Assembly (NCBI GenBank): GCA_013213875.1
Contig: JABSSV010000360.1
Coordinates: 1-6,465, forward strand
Direction: 5' to 3'
Origin: Lysobacterales bacterium
GTDB taxonomy: Bacteria; Pseudomonadota; Gammaproteobacteria; Xanthomonadales; SZUA-36
Length of the DNA stretch: 6,465 nt
Positions 1-5,526 of the stretch are shown piece after piece (position 1 is the stretch's first letter; every line of letters starts with the position of its first letter). The notes beneath the pieces were generated by a model, which was not told the DNA's origin, searched no databases, and worked only from the letters and a program-made list of their open reading frames with translations. Made by a program: the position numbers and the translations under genes.

Positions 1-327
1 CAGTTGCGGTACGGCGTCGCGCTGGGCACGCAGTGCCTCATAGGCCTCCAGGCAAGCGATCAGAAGCAGCTGCGCTGCCAGCAGACGCCGGATAGCAGGA
101 GCGGTAATGAGCAGACCAGGGCCGACGCGAAGAAGCCGGACAAGCCAGAGGACCGTGACGATAAAAAGCACTATGCCAAGCAGATTCCGGCCCAGTGCAG
201 GTGCGGACAGTAGCGCCCAGGCCTGCAGCCATAACCAGCCCAGCAACAGGGCCCAGCCCAACAGCACGCGCAGGTGGGCAACCATATTGCCGCCGGCAGC
301 TCTTTGTTCACTGTGAGTTCGCCCCAT
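1..327 (-). CDS. Partial small membrane protein, N-terminal part, function unknown
   Basis: On the minus strand an ATG at 327 opens a frame that stays free of stops for 109 codons and leaves the window at base 1, so the C-terminus is missing. The translation starts MGRTHSEQRAAGGNMVAHLR and has two clear hydrophobic segments, about residues 19-41 (rich in Leu and Trp) and 48-66 (GIVLFIVTVLWLV). A third, more amphipathic stretch around 80-93 is followed by a charged tail (EAYEALRAQRD). This suggests an inner-membrane protein with two or three helices. A second in-frame ATG at codon 15 is an alternative start; neither start has a strong ribosome binding site. The gene is divergent from the BtuF-like gene. 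I do not recognise the family. The opposite-strand frames here read as arginine- and serine-rich shadows. Confidence 0.6.
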   Translation of the reverse strand, partial: MGRTHSEQRAAGGNMVAHLRVLLGWALLLGWLWLQAWALLSAPALGRNLLGIVLFIVTVLWLVRLLRVGPGLLITAPAIRRLLAAQLLLIACLEAYEALRAQRDAVPQL

Positions 328-392
328 GAGCGGGCATCTTAGCGGGACTGCCCCATGAGACCAAATCACCAACGAGCAGGTACACTGCGCGC
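328..392. promoter_or_regulatory. Divergent intergenic region with weak -10-like box
   Basis: This 65-bp gap separates two divergent starts and should hold promoters for both. For the rightward gene a TACACT box at 381-386 resembles a sigma70 -10 element, but no good -35 box is found 16-18 bp upstream. If that box is used, transcription would begin almost at the ATG at 393, giving a nearly leaderless message. GAGCAGG at 374-380 could instead serve as a distant Shine-Dalgarno. No clear operator palindrome is visible. Confidence 0.25.
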
Positions 393-1187
393 ATGATGTG
401 CTTTCACCCACAACGTATTGTTTGCCTGACGGAAGAGACCACGGAGTGGCTTTATTTGCTGGGTCAGGATCACCGCATTGTCGGAATCTCCGGTTTTACC
501 GTGCGTCCACCGCAGGCACGACGCGAAAAGCCCCGGGTATCGGCTTTTACCTCTGCCAAAATTGACCGGATCCTGGACCTCAAGCCGGACCTGGTGCTCG
601 GTTTCTCTGATCTGCAGGCAGACATCGCGGCGGAGCTGATTCGCAAGGGCGTGCCTGTGCATGTGTTCAATCAGCGTTCAATTGAGGAAATACTGGCCAT
701 GATGGTGCAGCTCGGTGCACTGGTGGGCTGTCATGAGCAGGCCCGGGACTGGGTCGCTGACTGGCAGCGAAAAGCGGCCAAATTACGTGCCTCTCTGGCA
801 CCAGTAGAGCGGCGGCCTGCTGTCTACTTTGAAGAATGGGACGATCCGCTGATCAGCGGCATCCGTTGGGTTTCTGAATTGGTGGCGCTGGCTGGCGGAA
901 AGGATTGTTTTCCTGAGTTGGCAGCTCAATCCCTGGCCAAGCATCGCATTATTGCTGATCCCCAGGAGGTGATTCGGCGCAGGCCGGACCTCATCATCGG
1001 ATCCTGGTGTGGGAAAAAATTTCGGCCAGAGAAGGTGGCGGCCCGGGAGGGTTGGCAAGAGATTCCTGCGGTTCGGTCCGGACAGCTCCATGAAATCAAA
1101 TCCGCTCTGATCCTTCAGCCCGGTCCGGCGGCGCTGACCGATGGCTTGGATGTGCTATGCCAGATTATGGGTGATTTTCAGCCTTAG
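393..1187 (+). CDS. BtuF-like cobalamin-binding protein without signal peptide
   Basis: This 264-aa protein belongs to the periplasmic-binding-protein fold family that includes BtuF and the iron-siderophore binding proteins (Pfam PF01497 type). It begins at once with the family core (RIVCLTEETTEWLYLLGQ, residues 6-23), followed by DRILDLKPDLVLGFSDLQAD near 63-82, the central VHVFNQRSIEEILAM helix, FEEWDDPLISGIRWVSELVALAGG, and RRRPDLIIGSWCGKK in the C-terminal lobe. This pattern is typical of proteins annotated as cobalamin-binding protein in gammaproteobacteria. The family role is capture of vitamin B12 or related corrinoids for an ABC importer. No Sec signal or lipobox is present, and in-frame sequence upstream of 393 supplies none. 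No BtuC or BtuD gene lies next to it here. It may act in the cytoplasm or be exported by another route; its ligand is inferred from family only. ATG at 396 is an equally possible start. Confidence 0.85.
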   Translation: MMCFHPQRIVCLTEETTEWLYLLGQDHRIVGISGFTVRPPQARREKPRVSAFTSAKIDRILDLKPDLVLGFSDLQADIAAELIRKGVPVHVFNQRSIEEILAMMVQLGALVGCHEQARDWVADWQRKAAKLRASLAPVERRPAVYFEEWDDPLISGIRWVSELVALAGGKDCFPELAAQSLAKHRIIADPQEVIRRRPDLIIGSWCGKKFRPEKVAAREGWQEIPAVRSGQLHEIKSALILQPGPAALTDGLDVLCQIMGDFQP

Positions 1188-1225
1188 TCCGGGCACTAAA
1201 AAAAACTTCCTCATCACACCAACTT

Positions 1226-1254
1226 TTTTCAGGCCCCCGACTACTTAGTAGTAA
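1226..1254 (+). promoter_or_regulatory. Putative sigma70 promoter of the intergenic RNA
   Basis: A -35-like TTTTCA (1226-1231, 4 of 6 to consensus) lies 17 bp from a weak -10-like TAGTAA (1249-1254, 3 of 6). This predicts a start near 1261, just ahead of the first stable stem of the RNA candidate at 1266. A run of eight A at 1198-1205 and a T-run at 1224-1229 make the upstream region locally AT-rich. The palindrome CTACTTAGTAG (1241-1251) overlaps the -10 region. The boxes are weak; the call rests mainly on their position relative to the structured RNA and terminator. Confidence 0.3.
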
Positions 1255-1339
1255 GAACAGCTACTGGCGAGGCCGACATGACCGACAAAACACCTTACCT
1301 CGCCCTGGTACGACCGCTGGTTCCCGGTGACAACAAGCA

Positions 1340-1374
1340 ACGGGATCCGGAGCGGAGGGAGCCACGGGATCCGG
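1340..1374 (+). repeat. Direct repeat ACGGGATCCGG, two copies, with two shorter relatives downstream
   Basis: ACGGGATCCGG occurs at 1340-1350 and again at 1364-1374, 24 bp apart start to start. Two related GGGATCGG copies follow at 1396-1403 and 1552-1559. All four are on the same strand and inside the putative RNA. In the second copy the GGGA lies in the loop of the GAGCC/GGCTC hairpin. Repeated GGGAUC(C)GG could be repeated protein-binding sites in the RNA. Confidence 0.55.
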
Positions 1375-1555
1375 CTCACATGGCGGGGCCGCACAGGGAT
1401 CGGTGGATGCATGATCGACTGGGTGCTCGCAGTGAGCGGCGTACAAGAACTCGGGGGCGTCGATAAGGGAATGACCGCCGCCAGTGCCGGGGGGCATTGC
1501 GTTGGCCAACATGTGGGGGAAGGTTCGCACTGTGGGGAGTGCGAACAATAGGGGA

Positions 1556-1588
1556 TCGGGCCCGCGCAAGCGGGCCCGAAACTTTTTC
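1556..1588 (+). terminator. Strong rho-independent terminator with GCAA tetraloop
   Basis: TCGGGCCCGC (1556-1565) pairs perfectly with GCGGGCCCGA (1570-1579) across a GCAA loop, a GNRA-type tetraloop. AAC and then five T (1583-1587) follow. The T-run is only on the right, so it terminates rightward transcripts; read from the minus strand the stem is followed by no T-run. It lies 369 bp beyond the stop of the BtuF-like gene and about 42 bp ahead of the next promoter, so it probably ends the intergenic RNA and insulates the lipoprotein operon. Confidence 0.85.
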
Positions 1589-1629
1589 TGCTACGCGCTG
1601 CCTGAGAATCAACAAGTCGCGCTTTGTGG

Positions 1630-1658
1630 TTGACGCCACTGGCGTGCCTTCCGACAAT
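1630..1658 (+). promoter_or_regulatory. Sigma70 promoter with palindromic operator-like spacer
   Basis: TTGACG (1630-1635, 5 of 6 to the -35 consensus) and GACAAT (1653-1658, 4 of 6 to the -10 consensus) are separated by exactly 17 bp. The predicted start is near 1665, giving a leader of about 40 nt before the lipoprotein ATG at 1705. The perfect palindrome ACGCCACTGGCGT (1633-1645) overlaps the end of the -35 box and the spacer, a usual place for a repressor site. The box match is seen directly; operator function is inferred. Confidence 0.55.
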
Positions 1659-1704
1659 GAACACGCATACTGTTTAACCGGGCGCCCGCCACGAAAGCAA
1701 AACC

Positions 1705-3699
1705 ATGACGCGTACAGAGACTATGGATCGTCTGGCTCATGCCAGCCAGCGCTGGATGGTGCTTGGCGCGTTGTTACTGGCCCTCGCGGCGCTGCTACTC
1801 GCAGGCTGTGCGGGAACCGCACGCGGCATTGACCGCTCCGTTTACCAACCGGCGCCGGCGCCCGCGGCAACGGTCATGGAGTCGGTGGCTTCCGCCGCTC
1901 AGGTGGTCATACGCTACCCGGCCATGATCCATGCGGAAGCCGAGTCATTTTACGTAAGCTCTTTTGCCGTGAACGCCATTGGTGGTGAGGTTCCCTACAC
2001 GCAATTTGGCAAGCCGCAGACGGCCAGAATCGCCCAGTCGGTCATCGCCAAATCCAGCTATTACGCCATGTCCTTGTATCGGGAGTTGAAAGCTGAGCTG
2101 CCTGTGGGGCGCGTTCTTTTGTCACCGCACATCGTGCTGTGGGACGAACAGGCTGGCCTGTACAGCCGCCCCATACTGGCCTCGGAACAAATCCCCACGG
2201 TGCTGACGGTTGATTTCAGCGTTTATTCGTTTCCGGATGTAAACGAAATGATGGATGCGCCGCCGGTTACCTTTGGCGACCTGGTGACACCGCTGGTCAC
2301 CGTGAAGGCCAGTCGCTGGGCGCGGCCGGCCCTGAACGGGCTGTTGCTGTCCAGTGCGCCCTTGCTCGACGCCAGTTGGCGTCAACTCGATCAGCAGGTG
2401 CAGGCTCAGTTGACAGCGCGGCTTGACGGGAGACCCGAGCGGGCTGAGGGATCCCTGGACTTTATCGCTTTTCTCGGAGAGCGTGACCCCCGGCCCGTGC
2501 AAGTGCCTGTCAGCACGCCGGGTAAGCGGTCCGCGTCGGCCACAGCCGTTGAGCAATATCCGCTGGAAAAAATTCAGATGAACGCCTCTTTGGTGGCGGT
2601 GATTGAGAGTCAGGCTGCGACGGACCCGTTTGTGCCGGAATTTGTCGCCGGTGTGCGTACGCGCTTGCTACGTCTTCTGGGGTCCCTGGATCAGGACCGT
2701 GCCACTTTTTTTGCGCGCCAAAGTGCCCTTGCACGTTTTGATCCGGAACTGGCGGAGGTGTTCTTTCTGCAGAGTAACGACGAGTCGGTGCGGGCACGCC
2801 TGCAATTGGCAGATGCGTTGGTGGCTGCGGAGCGGGCCTTTCTGGCAGCTCAGTCCGACAGTATCTATGCAGGAACCTATAGTGGTGATTTTGGCGCCAA
2901 GCTGCGCAAGATTATCGCGGCCGAGTATCGCATGCTGGAAGAACGCCGCCGTCTGGCACGCAAGCAGAATGTCACTACCGCCGTGGCTGCGCTGGCCCTG
3001 GCCGGTTCCGTTTACGGCGCGACGGTCAGCACGACGGCCAGCGCGGCTGCTGTTGCCAGTTTTTCCGGCGTATCTTTGCTTGGCTCGGTCTGGGCGTTAA
3101 ATACCGCGTTGGATACGCGCTCAGAATCTGAAGAGGTCAACCAATATTTTCTGGCCCGCATGGCGCCTACTTTCGAGCGCCAGCTATCGGTACAGCTTGA
3201 ATGGCTGGAGTCCAAGGAGCTTATTACGGCTCGGGGTTTCGCCGAGTTTCGAAATAAAACGCTAACGCTCTATCAATCGCGGGTTCGTTCCCTGGCCGTA
3301 AGTACGACGGACCGCTGCCGGTTTTTACATCCCGAGCTTGATGGTCGCGGTCGTTGGTATGGGGCCTGTGATGCAGGCGTCGCTAGCGGTCAGGGATATG
3401 GTGTGATCGCAGATGCCAGCGGCGTTGCGGTTGAGTATGTGGGTGAGGCGGCGCAGGGTTATGCAGCCGGCGTGGGGGCCATGATCCTGCGCAATGGCAG
3501 CGGCGGCGGGGCGCGCTATTTCGAAGGGGAATTTCGTCAGGGACTGCCGGATGGTTCCGTGCGGCTGGAGCTTCCGGGGCAGGCGGTGCGCTGGCGCCGA
3601 TTTGTTGGCGGCGAGGATCAGGGGCGCGCTGACGCGGGTGCCCAGGCCAATTTCGGTTTTCGCGCCCAGTCTGGAGACGTCTCGGTGCTCCCGCCATGA
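1705..3699 (+). CDS. Large outer-membrane-type lipoprotein with C-terminal MORN-like repeats, function unknown
   Basis: The 664-aa product has a lipoprotein signal: a basic N-region, the hydrophobic run VLGALLLALAALLLAGC and a lipobox ending at Cys35, with Ala at +2, which favours outer-membrane sorting. The following Pro/Ala segment (YQPAPAPAA) looks like a tether. Residues of about 65-420 are a mixed alpha/beta and helical region I cannot assign. A charged helix (EYRMLEERRRLARKQN, around 407-422) leads into an Ala/Gly-rich hydrophobic stretch at about 423-468 that could be a membrane hairpin. The tail has three degenerate MORN-like units spaced about 27 residues, starting near Trp551, Tyr578 and Tyr605 (for example YFEGEFRQGLPDG). 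Cys538 and Cys555 could form a disulfide. The start at 1705 has only a weak ribosome site; ATG at 1723 or 1756 would keep the lipobox. Its stop overlaps the next start by 4 bp (ATGA), so the two genes are translationally coupled. No known function can be claimed. Confidence 0.8.
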   Translation: MTRTETMDRLAHASQRWMVLGALLLALAALLLAGCAGTARGIDRSVYQPAPAPAATVMESVASAAQVVIRYPAMIHAEAESFYVSSFAVNAIGGEVPYTQFGKPQTARIAQSVIAKSSYYAMSLYRELKAELPVGRVLLSPHIVLWDEQAGLYSRPILASEQIPTVLTVDFSVYSFPDVNEMMDAPPVTFGDLVTPLVTVKASRWARPALNGLLLSSAPLLDASWRQLDQQVQAQLTARLDGRPERAEGSLDFIAFLGERDPRPVQVPVSTPGKRSASATAVEQYPLEKIQMNASLVAVIESQAATDPFVPEFVAGVRTRLLRLLGSLDQDRATFFARQSALARFDPELAEVFFLQSNDESVRARLQLADALVAAERAFLAAQSDSIYAGTYSGDFGAKLRKIIAAEYRMLEERRRLARKQNVTTAVAALALAGSVYGATVSTTASAAAVASFSGVSLLGSVWALNTALDTRSESEEVNQYFLARMAPTFERQLSVQLEWLESKELITARGFAEFRNKTLTLYQSRVRSLAVSTTDRCRFLHPELDGRGRWYGACDAGVASGQGYGVIADASGVAVEYVGEAAQGYAAGVGAMILRNGSGGGARYFEGEFRQGLPDGSVRLELPGQAVRWRRFVGGEDQGRADAGAQANFGFRAQSGDVSVLPP

Positions 3700-4448
3700 G
3701 GGTCCGATATCTTGTAGTGCTGTCCTGTCTGCTGCTCGGGCTGGTGGTCCTGGCCGCCGCCCAGGAGCAGCAGACTGTGTCTGGGGATGCGCAGCAACGC
3801 TACCGCCAGCTCAGTCTTACCTTGCTGGTGTCCGCGGGTCTCGACGCGGGTTTATTGCGGCGTCTTGAGCAGGTCTTTCCAGCAGCGGGGCGGTCTCTGT
3901 CTCCGGAGGAAGTCACCACGCCGCTGGCTCGTATCGTTGACCAGCAGGCCCTATTGGAAGGGGCAACGCAGCTGTTTCTGCAGGTGCGTGAGGATCGACA
4001 GGCCTTACGGGCGCAACTCGATCAAATGGAGGCGGAACAGCAACTAGAGCTGACCCCTGCTTTTCTCTCGGCCTTGTCAGAGGACACCATAGTGGTGCGC
4101 AATGCCTTGGCGGATGCCATGGTCTACGCGTCCCTGGGAGAGGATATGGCGGCTTCCATTCAGGCCTATCGGGCGCACACGGTGATGATTCGCAACACGC
4201 TCGAGTTTAACGAGTTTCAGGCCGAGCTGGATCGCTTGACCGGCGAGGCCATTGCCTCCGTGGGCGGCAAGCTGGATGCCTACCAACGCATGTTTGACGA
4301 CGAACTGAATACGGGGAATTTCGATCGCCGCATACGCTCGGCGGAACTGATCTATCTGCCTGAGGGTCAGTTCGACCCACGGGCGGGTGTTGTCACCGAG
4401 GAAATGATGCGCAATATGATTCTGCTGGAAAGCCAGCCGCATCGCTGA
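3696..4448 (+). CDS. Exported helical protein of unknown function, coupled to the lipoprotein
   Basis: This 250-aa protein begins with a Sec signal peptide (MRVRYLVVLSCLLLGLVVLAAA, probable cleavage after residue 22 or 23), so it should be periplasmic. The mature part appears almost wholly helical. It has a charged, heptad-like stretch at about 95-118 (VREDRQALRAQLDQMEAEQQ) and a second around 150-195 (IQAYRAHTVMIRNTLEFNEFQAELDRLTGEAI). It ends in a more polar segment around LIYLPEGQFDPRAGV. There is no lipobox, enzyme motif or cysteine in the mature chain. The ATG lies inside the stop of the preceding lipoprotein gene, and no strong Shine-Dalgarno stands at the usual distance, which suggests coupled translation and a shared task, perhaps as binding partner of the lipoprotein. 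I do not recognise the family. Confidence 0.8.
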   Translation: MRVRYLVVLSCLLLGLVVLAAAQEQQTVSGDAQQRYRQLSLTLLVSAGLDAGLLRRLEQVFPAAGRSLSPEEVTTPLARIVDQQALLEGATQLFLQVREDRQALRAQLDQMEAEQQLELTPAFLSALSEDTIVVRNALADAMVYASLGEDMAASIQAYRAHTVMIRNTLEFNEFQAELDRLTGEAIASVGGKLDAYQRMFDDELNTGNFDRRIRSAELIYLPEGQFDPRAGVVTEEMMRNMILLESQPHR

Positions 4449-4463
4449 TTGCCAGCTGAGCGG

Positions 4464-5510
4464 CTACGGATCCTCTGGTGATGACTCGGTCGCCTGGTCC
4501 TCGTCCGTAGCTTCATGGCCGGGGACCGGGTCAGGGCCAGCCAGTTCTCCCTGCGCAGGGGCTGCTGGCGGGGCTTGCTCGGATGGCCGCGGTTCCGATG
4601 TCGCGCCGGGGATGGTGATGCGCCGTGGTTGGCTCTGCTCAAGGGGGGTGACCTGCCAGCGATTGCCCCTACGCTCCATGTCCTGGTCAGCGTCGCGCTG
4701 CGGCACCTTAGCCCCATTGGTTTGATAGCCCCGTTCTGCCAGGAATGCCGCTGCGCTTTGCGAAACGCCGCTGTCTGGACGGCGCTCGGGGCGCGGTAAG
4801 GGCTGCGGCGCCGGTGCTTCAAGGATGCGTTGCAGTTCCCGCTGTCTTGCTTCGGCTTCGGCCTGCTGCTGTGGGGTACCACTGGTGCTTGCCTGGCCGC
4901 CACCCTGAGCGCCGCCCTCAGCGCCCCCAGCGGGAGCGTTGCCGGAGCCCGGCGTCGCGCCCATGCGTGGCGCCGCGGTAGCGGCGCTCGGTGCTCCGGA
5001 CTGTGGCTGAGCAGGCTCTGATGCATCGCCAGGCTGGTCCACAGCTGCGGAAGTGAGCGCCGTCATGGCCTCCTGCTGGGCCGCAAATTCCGCCGCCTCG
5101 CGGGCATGATAAGCCGCTACCAGCTCCTCCCAGGCTTCCGCTTCTTCCTGCTGTAGAGCCGGATTCCGCCGCGCCCCTTGACTGGGCGTGTAGCGATAGT
5201 CCTGATCCATGGCCTCCGGCGTCCAGAGACCCGATTCAAGAATGATGCTGCGCAGCTGATCCCGGAGATGGCGCTGGGACGCCTCCGGTAGGGCCGTGAG
5301 CTTCTGAGGGCCAGAAGCCTGGCTCAGCGTTGCGCTCGGAAAAGCGGGGCGTTCCACGCGTAGATCCCGGAGTTCCATAAAGCGGCGGTAGTTGTCTTCG
5401 CTGACATCCGTCTCGCGGCTCGGGTCCTCAGACAACGCATCGCGGTTGTCCTGCTCTTGAGCGGTGGCAGTGAGGCTTAGCAGCAGCAGTAGGGTAAGGA
5501 GTGATCGCAT
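4464..5510 (-). CDS. Exported Ala/Gln/Gly/Pro-rich low-complexity protein, function unknown
   Basis: The 348-aa form starting at ATG 5510 has a clear signal peptide (MRSLLTLLLLLSLTATA, cleavage before QEQ at 18). A longer frame starting at 5582 would bury that signal and overlap the end of the upstream gene, so the shorter start is chosen. A short helical and polar region (about 25-150) includes YRRFMELRDLRVERPAFPSA and LRDQLRSIILESGLWTPEAM. A disordered Ala/Gly/Pro/Ser/Gln linker follows (about 155-215, with runs such as GGAEGGAQGGGQ), then a short charged helix (AEAEARQRELQRIL) and a proline- and acid-rich tail ending TESSPEDP. No cysteines are present. It lies 16 bp downstream of the SUMF1-fold gene, probably in one operon, and converges on the plus-strand operon with a 15-bp gap. 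It may be a periplasmic scaffold or adaptor, but function is unknown. Confidence 0.75.
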   Translation of the reverse strand: MRSLLTLLLLLSLTATAQEQDNRDALSEDPSRETDVSEDNYRRFMELRDLRVERPAFPSATLSQASGPQKLTALPEASQRHLRDQLRSIILESGLWTPEAMDQDYRYTPSQGARRNPALQQEEAEAWEELVAAYHAREAAEFAAQQEAMTALTSAAVDQPGDASEPAQPQSGAPSAATAAPRMGATPGSGNAPAGGAEGGAQGGGQASTSGTPQQQAEAEARQRELQRILEAPAPQPLPRPERRPDSGVSQSAAAFLAERGYQTNGAKVPQRDADQDMERRGNRWQVTPLEQSQPRRITIPGATSEPRPSEQAPPAAPAQGELAGPDPVPGHEATDEDQATESSPEDP

Positions 5511-5526
5511 GGCCCTATCATAAACC

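Larger units (their letters stand above)
1261..1588 (+). ncRNA. Candidate structured GGA-rich small RNA, possibly CsrA/RsmA-sequestering
   Basis: The region has no believable protein frame but ends in a very strong intrinsic terminator and contains a series of local hairpins. These are a 7-bp stem GGCGAGG/CCTCGCC (1266-1272 with 1298-1304), GGTTCCCG/CGGGATCC with one mismatch (1319-1326 with 1341-1348), GAGCC/GGCTC (1359-1363 with 1373-1377) with a GGGA-containing loop, a bulged GGCGTC/GACCGCC stem (1456-1461 with 1473-1479) with loop GATAAGGGAAT, AGTGCC/GGCATT (1483-1488 with 1493-1498), and a perfect 9-bp stem GTTCGCACT/AGTGCGAAC (1523-1531 with 1538-1546). Eleven GGA triplets occur between 1343 and 1555, against only a few TCC. 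One of them, GCACAGGGATCG at 1391-1402, matches 9 of 12 positions of the CsrA SELEX consensus RUACARGGAUGU. Many GGA motifs, some in loops, are the hallmark of CsrB/CsrC/RsmZ RNAs. It is not RNase P RNA, tmRNA, 6S or SRP RNA by any motif I can see. An untranslated leader or another RNA class remains possible. Confidence 0.5.

Noticed and set aside
1198..1229. A8 and T6 runs after the BtuF-like gene as a terminator
   Set aside because: They could form only a weak A-U stem, with no GC stem and no T-run directly after it; upstream promoter context is a better reading.
1241..1251. CTACTTAGTAG palindrome as a GacA-type upstream activating site
   Set aside because: It does not match the known TGTAAG-N6-CTTACA arrangement and overlaps the -10 region rather than lying far upstream.
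1278..1466. 62-codon plus-strand frame (MTDKTPYLALVRPL...) inside the RNA candidate
   Set aside because: The start looks protein-like, but the rest is Arg/Gly-rich and the frame overlaps several hairpins; no Shine-Dalgarno precedes it. A small leader peptide cannot be fully excluded.
1245..1664. 139-codon minus-strand open frame
   Set aside because: Composition is Pro/Ser/Cys-rich with no domain, it covers the strong plus-strand terminator hairpin, and it has no ribosome site; it looks like a by-product of GC-rich RNA structure.
4449..4463. Possible bidirectional terminator between the convergent genes
   Set aside because: Only 15 bp, with no stable hairpin and no T-run on either strand.
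4367..5026. 219-codon minus-strand frame overlapping the exported 348-aa protein
   Set aside because: It is rich in Arg, Ser, Pro and His, has no signal or domain, and is the shifted frame of a gene that has a clean signal peptide.
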